From NCBI GenBank assembly GCA_028279685.1, contig JANQNG010000016.1:56999-120998 (forward strand): a stretch of DNA of 64,000 nucleotides. The letters are read 5' to 3'. Positions 31,242 to 39,115 of the stretch are shown here, piece by piece. Numbering within the stretch: position 1 is the stretch's first letter; the number at the start of each line of letters is the position of its first letter. Position numbers and translations under genes: made by a program. The notes under the pieces are model-generated. The model worked only from the letters and a program-made list of their open reading frames with translations, was not told where the DNA came from and did no database searches. The DNA comes from Candidatus Nanoarchaeia archaeon (GTDB lineage: Archaea > Nanobdellota > Nanobdellia > Woesearchaeales > SKIA01).

Positions 31242-32348
31242 ATGAAAACTCACATCACAGCGCTGGATTTGCATTATCTTGTTCAGGAGTTTCAATCTCT
31301 TGTTGGAGCAAAAGTGGAGAAAGCATGGCAAAAGCTTAGAGAGGAGAAAAAAGAAGTGCTGTTTCAGTTGCATGTTCCTTCTAAAGGAAAACAATTTCTG
31401 AAGTGCAAACTGCCTGAAATAGTGTATCTTACTGATGTCAAAGATAAATTCCCTATATTGCCGCCTGGTTTTGCCATGTTTTTGAGAAAGCGATTAAATA
31501 AAACAAGAATAACGCATGTCCAACAGATTGATTTTGAGAGAATAATAGAAATTGGTTTTGAAACAAAAGAAACAGAATATAGGTTAATTGTTGAGCTCAT
31601 TCCACCAGGCAACATGATTCTCTGTGAAAAAGATTATACTATTATTAATCCTTTAGAGAACCAGAAGTGGAAAGATAGAAAGATACAGAAAGGAGAACAA
31701 TACAAATTTCCGAAGTCAGAAGTGAATACATTGACTGTTTCTGAAGAAGAATTTAATTCCCTTATTGATAACGCAAAGAGAGATAATATTGTGAAGGTAT
31801 TGGCTATTGACTTTAGTTTAGGAGGAGTGTATGCAGAATATATATGCAAAGAGGCAAAAATTGATAAGAACAAAAAATCATTAACTGACGCTGAAAAACG
31901 TGGCCTCTTCAAGGCATTACAAACACTTATAACGCATAATATCAAAGCGAACATCACTGAAGGAGAGATTCTTCCCATTGAGCTCAACAAGCCAGACAAA
32001 TCATTCGATTCTTTCAATGCAGCAATCAACTCAGTATTCAGAGAGACCGTCGAGAAAGCAGAAATTATTTCCGAAGAAGCAGCTCATAAAAAGAAATTAA
32101 CAAAAGTAGAAAAAGTCATTCAGAAACAAACTTATCAAGCAGAAGGAATGTCGAAATCTGCATTAGAGAATCAAAAGAAAGGTGAACTGATTTATGAATA
32201 TTATCAAGCATTGAAAGATATTATAGAAGATATCAATAAAGTGAGAAAGGAATATGGTTGGCATGCCGTAAAAGAGAAATATAAAGGGCATAAGATCGTC
32301 AAAGACGTTAACAGAAAAGAAGGAAAGATTGTAGTTGAATTAGACTGA
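31242..32348 (+). CDS. RqcH/NEMF N-terminal half (NFACT-N, helix-hairpin and first coiled-coil arm)
   Basis: This 368-residue protein begins like NFACT-N (ITALDLHYLVQEFQSLVGAKVEKAWQ; PPGFAMFLRKRLNKTRITHVQQ). The usual Asp-Arg tRNA-contact motif appears as FERI, a Glu-Arg variant. Residues 280-350 form the first coiled-coil arm and end YGWHAVKEKYKGHKIV...GKIVVELD. The second arm and NFACT-R are missing here and occur at 10687-11460. Together the two cover a full RqcH. It follows the kinase-like gene by 40 bp and has its own TATA-like ATATTTAAAA. Confidence 0.88.
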   Translation: MKTHITALDLHYLVQEFQSLVGAKVEKAWQKLREEKKEVLFQLHVPSKGKQFLKCKLPEIVYLTDVKDKFPILPPGFAMFLRKRLNKTRITHVQQIDFERIIEIGFETKETEYRLIVELIPPGNMILCEKDYTIINPLENQKWKDRKIQKGEQYKFPKSEVNTLTVSEEEFNSLIDNAKRDNIVKVLAIDFSLGGVYAEYICKEAKIDKNKKSLTDAEKRGLFKALQTLITHNIKANITEGEILPIELNKPDKSFDSFNAAINSVFRETVEKAEIISEEAAHKKKLTKVEKVIQKQTYQAEGMSKSALENQKKGELIYEYYQALKDIIEDINKVRKEYGWHAVKEKYKGHKIVKDVNRKEGKIVVELD

Positions 32349-32414
32349 TCTTGTTTATAAATAAATCTTCAAATCAATAGAAAGCCTTATATTCAATACA
32401 AATATCCTTTCTGC

Positions 32415-32834
32415 ATGGTTTATAAAATCAGTATCCTTGATAAAATGGAAAAAACTCCTTTTCCTTACTTAGACTTATTGGCTCAAGAAGAGTTTTCTAT
32501 AAAGCATATATTTCCTAAAGAAATGAATGATATATCTTATCTTAAAAAAGAAAAACAAGACCTCCTTATTATAGAACCTATGGGTTTTTTTAATGTAGGA
32601 AAAGGTAATCCTTTTGCTCGAGGAACTTTATTCTATTTGAATGTTAAGAAACAAGGAACTTTGCACGAACAAACAAAAGTAATGATTTATACACATATCT
32701 CAAAAGAAAGCTTTACAGACAAAAATTATTACGACTGGGGAACGGTAGATAAAGTTCTAAGAAAACCTATGGGACGTGCTGAACTCTTAGAAGAAGTTTT
32801 GGCATTACTCAAGCCAGAACAGATTACGCAATAA
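32415..32834 (+). CDS. receiver-like domain protein
   Basis: A 139-residue protein that resembles a CheY-type receiver fold: SILDKMEKTPFPYLDLLA, a central strand KQDLLIIEPMGF where the phosphoacceptor Asp would sit (here Glu-Pro), then KVMIYTHIS and the conserved VDKVLRKPMGRAELLEEVLALL with the K-P pair. The missing Asp suggests a non-phosphorylated pseudo-receiver. No histidine kinase or output domain is nearby. Confidence 0.55.
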   Translation: MVYKISILDKMEKTPFPYLDLLAQEEFSIKHIFPKEMNDISYLKKEKQDLLIIEPMGFFNVGKGNPFARGTLFYLNVKKQGTLHEQTKVMIYTHISKESFTDKNYYDWGTVDKVLRKPMGRAELLEEVLALLKPEQITQ

Positions 32835-32838
32835 CATC

Positions 32839-33078
32839 TTATGATGTTTTCTCTTTAAGGAAATCTCTTATAAGATCTTCTATAACCCCGCTCATATTAA
32901 TGTTGTTCTCTTTGCAATATGCCCTGAATTCCATCATTAATTGCTCATCTAAAGTAAAATTTACTCTTTCTTTGTAATTAGCTTTTCTCATCTGTCCTGT
33001 TCTATCTAATTCTTCCAAAAGATTAAGATACGCTTCTTTTTCCCTAACCATGTCCTTAATTCGTGATTCACTTAACAT
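32839..33078 (-). CDS. probable antitoxin, ribbon-helix-helix-like
   Basis: A 79-residue protein with a basic centre (RKANYKERVNFTLDEQLMMEFRAYCKENNINMSGVIEDLIRDF), the strand-helix-helix pattern of Arc/MetJ-type regulators, preceded by a helical segment. It starts 7 bp inside the end of the Doc-like gene and is the second gene of the pair. In most phd-doc modules the antitoxin comes first. Confidence 0.7.
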   Translation of the reverse strand: MLSESRIKDMVREKEAYLNLLEELDRTGQMRKANYKERVNFTLDEQLMMEFRAYCKENNINMSGVIEDLIRDFLKEKTS

Positions 33079-33407
33079 TTTAACAGCAACCTCCCTACCT
33101 TATTTATATCAACTATACTTTTCTTTGCAATAAGTAGTATATTCTCTACAAGCTTCTGATCATCATATTTTTTTTCATTATCTTGAAAATATAATGTTCC
33201 CAACACATAAGCAGTTCTTTTGTTTCCATCTTCAAAAACATGATCAACTACAATGCTTCTTACTAAGTAGCTCAGCTCATAGAGCCAACTCTTTTTCTTT
33301 TTGAGCATGCCTAAAGCAAAAGTTATGCTAGATTCATTTCTAACTAAGCCTTGCTCTCCAATCTCTTGATTGATCCTAATCAAATCCTTTAAATTATACA
33401 CACTCAT
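33072..33407 (-). CDS. Doc-like Fic-family toxin
   Basis: A 111-residue protein with the Fic/Doc core VVDHVFEDGNKRTAYVLGTLYF, close to the HxFx(D/N)GNKR signature. Doc kinases phosphorylate EF-Tu/aEF1A; Fic enzymes transfer AMP. The short length and the FEDGNKR sequence favour a Doc-type enzyme. The toxin gene is upstream of the RHH-type partner. All catalytic residues seem intact. Confidence 0.82.
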   Translation of the reverse strand: MSVYNLKDLIRINQEIGEQGLVRNESSITFALGMLKKKKSWLYELSYLVRSIVVDHVFEDGNKRTAYVLGTLYFQDNEKKYDDQKLVENILLIAKKSIVDINKVGRLLLKC

Positions 33408-33475
33408 ATATATAAATAAGTATGATTAATTTATAAAAGTTTCGATTATGAGAATATAACCTTTAGCACCAGAAT

Positions 33476-33490
33476 TCGTGATAATCACGA
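33476..33490 (-). terminator. palindromic hairpin after the 33506-34132 gene
   Basis: TCGTGATAATCACGA is a perfect palindrome located 16 bp beyond the stop of the minus-strand gene. Closely related hairpins occur at 37082 (CGTGATTATCGCG) and 7951, which suggests a favoured terminator sequence in this genome. Confidence 0.5.
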
Positions 33491-33505
33491 GCTGAAACAG
33501 AAATT

Positions 33506-34132
33506 TCAAGAGAGCTTCTTCTCTTCAAGCAGCGTTGTCAATCTCTCTTGTGCATTGCGTATACAGATTATTGGATGAGGAAATATATCTATTGCCTTAC
33601 CAGGAAGCCTTGTGCCTAAATGAAAATAATGTCCTTTGCACCATTGTTTCATCATATATTGTGAATCAGCATATGCGCTATCTTGAAAACAAATTTTGTG
33701 GCTGTATGCTATGTTATATGCATCTTTAAGCCAAGAAGGCTTTTTGTAGTCTTTATCAGAAGCAAGACCTTTATGGAATACTTTGCTTCCTCTTACGCCT
33801 ATCTCGCTAACACCATCTCTGTAAACATCAAAAGAAACGGTGATGTCCTCATCAGATAATTCTGCTCGGTAGACATTTCCAAGAGCATCGTCCATAAATC
33901 CTTCATAATGTATATAAGGATCTTCTATAGGAACATTATCTACAATTTCATTGAGTTGGTCAAGATCAACATCCATATATGGGGCAAGTGCGTGGACAAA
34001 AGATTTCATGTCTGTCCATTGCGACTCATTTTTCTTATATTCATAATAATTATGGAACGATAAGAAAGGAAACAATAGCCTTTTGTTAAAAAAGAAATTT
34101 TTCTTACTGTGTACAGGAATAGCTTTGATCAT
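33506..34132 (-). CDS. hypothetical protein
   Basis: A 208-residue soluble protein. The centre has a beta-rich, acidic region (VYRAELSDEDITVSFDVYRDGVSEIGVRG) and the C-terminus contains WCKGHYFHLGTRLPGKAIDIFPH with two His and one Cys. I recognise no family. It is on the same strand as the GDPD gene but about 100 bp away, with a hairpin between them, so it is probably independent. Confidence 0.62.
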   Translation of the reverse strand: MIKAIPVHSKKNFFFNKRLLFPFLSFHNYYEYKKNESQWTDMKSFVHALAPYMDVDLDQLNEIVDNVPIEDPYIHYEGFMDDALGNVYRAELSDEDITVSFDVYRDGVSEIGVRGSKVFHKGLASDKDYKKPSWLKDAYNIAYSHKICFQDSAYADSQYMMKQWCKGHYFHLGTRLPGKAIDIFPHPIICIRNAQERLTTLLEEKKLS

Positions 34133-34167
34133 ACTGCATCAACCATTTATTAAATCTGCTGGAGATT

Positions 34168-34185
34168 GTTCTCAGGATCGAGAAC
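34168..34185 (-). terminator. hairpin downstream of the GDPD gene
   Basis: GTTCTC and GAGAAC pair around AGGATC, about 45 bp past the GDPD stop on the minus strand. No long T run follows, so termination is a tentative reading. Confidence 0.4.
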
Positions 34186-34229
34186 AAGCTTGACTAGGCT
34201 GTCATCTTGAGCAAATTGATTAATAATAA

Positions 34230-34967
34230 TCACTCAACATCAACAAGCCTATCAGGATAGTTCGTAAAAATACCATCAACTCCTAGTTTCTGAAGCTTTT
34301 TCATCCTTCCTTTCTTGTTGACTGTCCAAGCATTGATTTTAATATTTCTTTTTCTACATGATCTGATCATTCTTCTTGAGATCAATCTATCATGAATATG
34401 CAAATAATCAGGGCGAGCAACTCTTACTCCGAGTAAAGCAGTTGGTGTGATGAGAGGATAAAATATAATACAGAAAATAATAAACATGAATATGCTTAAC
34501 TTCTGATCAAATGTTCTAAACACCAAAGCAGTCTTCACCTTAGGCATGAGCTTTTTTGACTCCTTCAATGTCTTGATATTGCCTGATGAAATGATAATAT
34601 GATCTTTAATCTTGAGCTTTTTCAACACCTTATAGACTGTTTGAATAGGGACTCCCCACTTAAGTTCGATATTGCAAACTGCTTTTCCATGAAGCGTCCT
34701 CAGCACCTCTTCCAAAGTAGGAATAGGTTGTTCTTTCTTCTTTGTTCTTAAAGATTTAATCTGATCCAGCGTAAGCTTTTTCACCCGCCCATTACCATTT
34801 GTAGTCCTATTAACACGAATATCATGGATAACAACAGGATGGCCATCTTTAGAGAGCTGAACATCAAATTCAATCCAATCAACCCCTAATGCAACGGCTT
34901 TTTCAAAAGAAATCAGCGTATTCTCGGGCTCATGTCCGCACGCACCCCTATGCCCTATTTTGATCAT
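34230..34967 (-). CDS. glycerophosphodiester phosphodiesterase family protein
   Basis: A 245-residue GDPD: the signature GHRGACGHEPENTLISFEKA, IEFDVQLSKDGHPVVIHD with metal and catalytic residues, and CNIELKWG. The C-terminal INAWTVN and DGIFTNYPDRL are also typical. A hydrophobic insert at about 155-180 (LSIFMFIIFCIIFYPLITPTALL) is unusual for cytosolic members and may anchor the enzyme at the membrane. It hydrolyses glycerophosphodiesters or polar-lipid head groups. Confidence 0.9.
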   Translation of the reverse strand: MIKIGHRGACGHEPENTLISFEKAVALGVDWIEFDVQLSKDGHPVVIHDIRVNRTTNGNGRVKKLTLDQIKSLRTKKKEQPIPTLEEVLRTLHGKAVCNIELKWGVPIQTVYKVLKKLKIKDHIIISSGNIKTLKESKKLMPKVKTALVFRTFDQKLSIFMFIIFCIIFYPLITPTALLGVRVARPDYLHIHDRLISRRMIRSCRKRNIKINAWTVNKKGRMKKLQKLGVDGIFTNYPDRLVDVE

Positions 34968-35043
34968 AGATAAGATAGAAAAATTGGGTTTTTAAATATT
35001 GTGGGTGCGGAAACATTAAATAGGGTTATAGATTTATTTATCC

Positions 35044-35898
35044 ATGAGTTTTTTTATCAACCGCTACAAAGAATGGAACCCTGACTTCAAGGAAGAATAT
35101 TCGCCTATGAATGTTTTACGTGTAAACACACTACGAACCAAAGAAGAAGAAATTATCAAAAGACTGCAGAAAAATGGTGTAAAACTCAAAAAAATCCCTT
35201 GGCTCAAGTATGGATATTCCTACGAAGCAGATTTCTCATTAGGATCAACCCCTGAATATTTACTAGGTTATTATTATCTGCAAGATGCCGCTTCGCAATT
35301 CGCCGTTCAAGTATTAGCTCCTCAATCTGATGAAGTAATTCTTGATGCTTGTGCTGCTCCTGGCAGTAAAACAACCATGATAGCTCAGATGATGAACAAC
35401 GAAGGAATTATTATTGCTGCTGACAATAATGTGAAGCGTCTGCAAAGTCTTATGAACAATACAGAACGTTGCAGCTGCAAAAACATTGTTGCAGTAAACA
35501 AAGACGCATTATTCATTGATGAAATAAACAAACAATTCGATCGAATTTTATTGGATGTTCCTTGTTCAGGAAATTATTGCATCGAAGAAGAATGGTTTAC
35601 GAAAAGACAGATAGCCGATATTAAACAAAAAGCAGAAATGCAAAAGAAACTACTAAAAGCGGTTACTAAAGTTTTAAAATCAGGAGGAACATTAGTATAT
35701 TCGACCTGTTCTTTAGAGAAAGAAGAGAATGAAGAAGTAATTGAGTGGGCTCTAGATAACTTGCCTTTGACATTACAACCCATAGAAGCAGACATCGGCT
35801 CTTCTGGACTGACAGAGAAAACGAAATTATGCAAACGCTTCTGGCCTTACAAAACGAATACGCAAGGATTTTTTGTTGCGAAGTTAGAGAAAAAGTAA
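35044..35898 (+). CDS. NSUN/RsmB-type RNA cytosine-C5 methyltransferase
   Basis: A 284-residue m5C RNA methylase. The SAM site is VILDACAAPGSKTTMIAQMM, and the two catalytic cysteines are in DVPCSGNYC and YSTCSLEKEENE. The N-terminal region is short, without a PUA domain, as in archaeal Trm4-like enzymes acting on tRNA. A TATA-like TTAAATAG lies about 25 bp upstream. It ends overlapping the convergent BRO-N fragment by 15 bp. Confidence 0.92.
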   Translation: MSFFINRYKEWNPDFKEEYSPMNVLRVNTLRTKEEEIIKRLQKNGVKLKKIPWLKYGYSYEADFSLGSTPEYLLGYYYLQDAASQFAVQVLAPQSDEVILDACAAPGSKTTMIAQMMNNEGIIIAADNNVKRLQSLMNNTERCSCKNIVAVNKDALFIDEINKQFDRILLDVPCSGNYCIEEEWFTKRQIADIKQKAEMQKKLLKAVTKVLKSGGTLVYSTCSLEKEENEEVIEWALDNLPLTLQPIEADIGSSGLTEKTKLCKRFWPYKTNTQGFFVAKLEKK

Positions 35899-36273
35899 AC
35901 TATCCTCAGGGTTCTCTATTTCCTGAACTCTTTCATAACCTACTTTAGCAAGCCATAGCTTGAAAGGTTCTGCTTTTTTAGATGGAATTGATTGAATTAT
36001 CCTAAATGCTCCTTCTGTATTGGCACAGTCCGTAAGCCTTAATTTGCCATCTTCAGCCACCATTTTCAACTGTCCGATATTATCGGACATTTCAAATCCT
36101 TCCTCATTCAACTTTGCCTTTAGATCTGACCAGTATTTTCGAGGTCTTGAGCTGGAATTTAATGCTTCCACAATGTCAATAATTGAAAACCACCACTCAT
36201 CTTTATACCAAGTCTTACGGATAGCATTTCCTTCAAAAACAGCCAATGCTTTATTTTGATTAGTTTCGCTCAT
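35884..36273 (-). pseudogene. truncated BRO-N domain (phage antirepressor-like) gene
   Basis: The 129 residues carry a complete BRO-N domain (NAIRKTWYKDEWWFSIIDIVEALNSS, then FRIIQSIPSKKAEPFKLWLAKVGYERVQEIENPE). The reading frame stops soon after the ERVQEIENPE segment, where chromosomal relatives normally continue for another 100 or more residues. The frame ends with DSLLFL and a stop that overlaps the methylase gene. It may be a decayed viral or chromosomal copy or a functional mini-BRO. Confidence 0.7.
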
Positions 36274-36316
36274 AATATAGGTAAGTCACTTTATTATTTA
36301 AACAATTCTGCTATCT

Positions 36317-37063
36317 ATGTCCAGTGATTTTCGGAAGATTTTTATTACAATACCCTTATACTTCAATATGCTTTCTGCAATCAAACGCGAACTCAAAGCG
36401 TTATCTCATCCTGATAAAATAGGAGATTATCAACGATTCTTCAAGACGGGAAAAGGAGAATACGGTGAAGGAGATGTCTTCATAGGATTAACGGTTCCTG
36501 AGCAGAGATCAGTAGCAAAAAAATATCTTGATGCAGATAGGGTAACGATCAGAAGTTTGTTAGAATCTAAAATTCATGAACATCGATTGACTGGATTATT
36601 GATTTTAGTCCAACAATTCCAAAACGCTGTTGAAGCTGAAAGGAAAAGGATTGTCGCTTTCTATTTGAAACACAAAAATCGTGTAAACAATTGGGATTTA
36701 GTTGATTTATCTGCGCATAAAATACTAGGAGAGTTTTTAGTTGGTAAAGATCGTCAAATATTATACAAATTAGCAAAATCTAAAGTATTGTGGGATAGAC
36801 GCATTGCTGTGGTAGCTTGTTTTGCGTTCATCAATCGAGGAGATTTCCAAGATATTCTAAAATTAGCTAAGCTGTTATTAGAAGATTATCATGATCTTAT
36901 GCATAAAGCGGTGGGCTGGGCACTCCGAGAGATAGGTAAAAAAGAATTAAAATCTCTCTTGAAATTCCTCGATAAACACCATAAAGTGATGCCTCGGACT
37001 ATGTTAAGATATTCTATTGAAAGATTAAGTGAAAAGAAAAGAAAGCATTATATGAAAAAGTAA
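36317..37063 (+). CDS. AlkD-like DNA alkylation repair protein
   Basis: A 248-residue HEAT-repeat DNA glycosylase-like protein: YQRFFKTGKGEYGEGDVFIGL, VPEQRSVAKKY, NRVNNWDLVDLSAHKIL, WDRRIAVVACFAFI and LMHKAVGWALREIGKK. The conserved WDxVD and WALRExGK segments match AlkD/DUF1208-type proteins that remove alkylated bases. An ATG at 36368 would match family N-termini better; the ATG at 36317 fits the TATA box TTATTTAAAC. Mpg-type glycosylase is encoded 300 bp downstream, so two alkylation-repair genes flank the tRNA-like locus. Confidence 0.88.
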   Translation: MSSDFRKIFITIPLYFNMLSAIKRELKALSHPDKIGDYQRFFKTGKGEYGEGDVFIGLTVPEQRSVAKKYLDADRVTIRSLLESKIHEHRLTGLLILVQQFQNAVEAERKRIVAFYLKHKNRVNNWDLVDLSAHKILGEFLVGKDRQILYKLAKSKVLWDRRIAVVACFAFINRGDFQDILKLAKLLLEDYHDLMHKAVGWALREIGKKELKSLLKFLDKHHKVMPRTMLRYSIERLSEKKRKHYMKK

Positions 37064-37081
37064 AAATCTTTCGATTAGTAT

Positions 37082-37100
37082 CGTGATTATCGCGGTTTTT
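37082..37100 (+). terminator. terminator of the AlkD-like gene
   Basis: CGTGAT and ATCGCG pair (one G-T) and are followed by GGTTTTTT, a compact hairpin plus T run about 20 bp past the stop codon. Confidence 0.6.
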
Positions 37101-37150
37101 TCTAAGAAACTTATATTAAGAATTCTGAATTTGAATGAAAAAAGAAAAAA

Positions 37151-37190
37151 GGACGCCCAATCTGGTTTGGCTCCTCCACCCGAAGTATAA
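37151..37190 (+). pseudogene. truncated tRNA-Ser-like copy 2
   Basis: GGACGCCCAATCTGGTTTGGC reproduces the end of the acceptor and the D arm of the tRNA-like gene 80 bp downstream. It then jumps to TCCACCCGAAG from its variable arm; the anticodon arm and T arm are missing. It has its own AT-rich upstream box. The arrangement mirrors 7678-7730. Confidence 0.6.
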
Positions 37191-37232
37191 TCTGAAAGGT
37201 TTTCGGATTATTTAAATTTTTTGGTATGCAAA

Positions 37233-37353
37233 GCCGAGGACACCTAGTCTGGTTTGGTGCTCCCCTGATGAGGGAGTTCTTCACCCGAAGAGTTGTGGGT
37301 TCGAATCAGCGAAAGTTGACTCAACTTTGTGGGCGAAAATCCCACCCTCGGCG
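37233..37353 (+). tRNA. type II tRNA-Ser-like gene, anticodon GAT, with a 34-nt intron in the T loop
   Basis: Acceptor GCCGAGG/CCTCGGC, D arm ACC...GGT, anticodon arm CTCCC-CTGATGA-GGGAG (anticodon GAT), long variable arm TCTTC-ACCC-GAAGA, T stem GTGGG/CCCAC. The intron 37306-37339 splits the T loop after TTCGAA; joining gives TTCGAAT. The bulge-helix-bulge is exact at its core: T stem, central TTCG/CGAA, two 3-nt bulges both reading AAT, then an inner hairpin AAAGTTG/CAACTTT. Exons 37233-37305 and 37340-37353 total 87 nt. The discriminator is G (serine-like) while the anticodon would read Ile AUC. Bases 8-9 are AC. TATA-like TTTAAATT lies about 20 bp upstream. Confidence 0.8.
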
Positions 37354-37357
37354 CACA

Positions 37358-37846
37358 TTATTTTTTAGAAACAAACTTACTATCCTTATCATAGAATCTC
37401 CATTGCAAATGTGCATCGTTCTTTATACCTATGCGTTCTGTTTTCACAATCTTCGGTTTGTATCCATCATCCAATATCTTGAATCTCTTCCCTAACTCTT
37501 GGCCAGAATCTTTCAATGTAATCTTTAACTCACGACATAATTTCCCAGGACCGTTTCCATGTTCCATTTCAACTGCGCGAATTAGTACGGCGCCTGGTTT
37601 TACATCCGTAGTTATATTCAAGCAATGATACATACCATAAATGAAATACACATAGACATGTCCATACGTGTCATGCATAATTGCACTTCGTTCTGTTCTA
37701 GTGCGCGCGTGACTGGCCTTATCTTGTTTATACGCTTCAGTCTCAACAATACGAACTTTCTTTGAATCAACTTGCAATATCTTCCCAACTAATGCTTTAG
37801 CTACAATTACTGTATCTCGTTTGAAGAAGCTCTCAGGCAATCGCAT
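37358..37846 (-). CDS. 3-methyladenine DNA glycosylase (MPG/AAG family)
   Basis: A 162-residue alkyladenine glycosylase. The catalytic Glu is in RIVETEAY, followed by DKASHAR, the tyrosine wedge region HVYVYFIYGMYHCLNITT, and AVLIRAVE with GNGPGKLCREL. Short but complete for the fold. It removes alkylated purines in base excision repair. Its stop lies 4 bp from the 3' end of the tRNA-like gene, an extremely tight convergent arrangement. Confidence 0.93.
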   Translation of the reverse strand: MRLPESFFKRDTVIVAKALVGKILQVDSKKVRIVETEAYKQDKASHARTRTERSAIMHDTYGHVYVYFIYGMYHCLNITTDVKPGAVLIRAVEMEHGNGPGKLCRELKITLKDSGQELGKRFKILDDGYKPKIVKTERIGIKNDAHLQWRFYDKDSKFVSKK

Positions 37847-37921
37847 ATAAGCTACAAAAAGCCGTTATTTTTATAGATATCGAGCAAAATCATTAAAAAG
37901 CAGCACAACATTCTCATTCCT

Positions 37922-39115
37922 ATGTTCATAGCGATGGTAGGAAAGCCCTCTGCGGGGAAAAGTACATTCTTCAAGGCAGCGACATTAGCAGAGGTAGATA
38001 TAGCCAATTATCCATTCACTACGATCAAACCTAACACAGGAGTTGGATTTGTAAAAATAAAGGATGCTGCTAAAGAATTCAACAAAACAGCTAATCCGAG
38101 AGAAGGATTCATATTAGGAGACTATAGATTTGTGCCTTGTGATCTTATTGATGTAGCTGGCTTAGTGCCTGGTGCGCATGAAGGATTAGGCATGGGCAAC
38201 CAATTCCTTGATGATCTAAGACAAGCAGATGCATTAGTACATGTCGTTGATATTTCAGGATCAACCAATGAAAAAGGAGAACCTGTTGATGCAGGAAGCC
38301 ATGATCCTGCAAAAGATATTAAGTTTCTGGAAGATGAATTAGATCTTTGGTATCTGGGCATTCTCAAGAAAGGATGGGAGAAGTTCGCAAGAACCGTGGT
38401 GCAGACAAAAGGAAGTATTGCAGCAGCATTAGGAAAACAATTATCAGCATTCAAAGTTGGTGAAGATATGGCAAAAGAGGTTATAAAACAATTGAAACTT
38501 GATCCTGAGAAACCTAATGACTGGAGTGAAGATCAATTATTGGAACTAGCACGCGAATTTCGACGGAGAACAAAGCCCATCGTCATTGCTGCAAATAAAA
38601 TCGATATGGGTTCAGGTAAAGAGAATTATGAACGCCTCAAGAAAGAACATGCAGCATTAATCATAGTTCCCTGCAGCGCAGTTAGTGAATTAGCTTTGAA
38701 GGAAGCTGCAAAAGCAGGAAATATCGATTACATTCCTGGCGAGAAAGATTTCACTATCAAAGGAGAGCTGAATGATAAGCAAAAACAAGGATTGGAATAT
38801 ATCAAAGAAAACGTCTTGAAAACATTTGGTAGTACTGGCGTACAAGACGTATTAAACGCGGCCGTATTCGATTTACTCAAATACAAAGCAATACATCCTG
38901 GTGGTGTTTCTAAACTCGAAGACAGTCAAGGAAATGTATTACCTGATTGTTTTTTGCTTCCTGAAAAAGCAACAGCATTAGATTTCGCATTCAAACTCCA
39001 CACTGACTTTGGGAAAAACTTCATCAAAGCAATCGACGTTAAAACAAAGCTTCCAATAGGAAAAGATCATATTCTAAAGCATTTAGATGTTATTGAGATA
39101 AAAAGTAATGCATAA
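37922..39115 (+). CDS. YchF-like TRAFAC GTPase/ATPase with TGS domain
   Basis: A 397-residue archaeal member of the OBG/YchF group. The P loop is [12 protein letters not shown], switch II region [23 protein letters not shown], and the base-recognition motif ANKIDMG (NKxD). The C-terminal TGS domain contains [17 protein letters not shown]. YchF-type proteins bind ribosomes. The archaeal branch keeps NKxD, suggesting GTP instead of ATP. Promoter CATTAAAAAG lies about 26 bp upstream. Confidence 0.92.
   Translation: MFIAMVGKPSAGKSTFFKAATLAEVDIANYPFTTIKPNTGVGFVKIKDAAKEFNKTANPREGFILGDYRFVPCDLIDVAGLVPGAHEGLGMGNQFLDDLRQADALVHVVDISGSTNEKGEPVDAGSHDPAKDIKFLEDELDLWYLGILKKGWEKFARTVVQTKGSIAAALGKQLSAFKVGEDMAKEVIKQLKLDPEKPNDWSEDQLLELAREFRRRTKPIVIAANKIDMGSGKENYERLKKEHAALIIVPCSAVSELALKEAAKAGNIDYIPGEKDFTIKGELNDKQKQGLEYIKENVLKTFGSTGVQDVLNAAVFDLLKYKAIHPGGVSKLEDSQGNVLPDCFLLPEKATALDFAFKLHTDFGKNFIKAIDVKTKLPIGKDHILKHLDVIEIKSNA

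Noticed and set aside
37254-37285. The tRNA-like gene contains CTGATGA followed by a GGG...CCC-GAAG stem, resembling a hammerhead ribozyme core.
   Set aside because: The GAAA element reads GAAG, the other stems do not form, and the bases are fully accounted for by the anticodon and variable arms of the tRNA.
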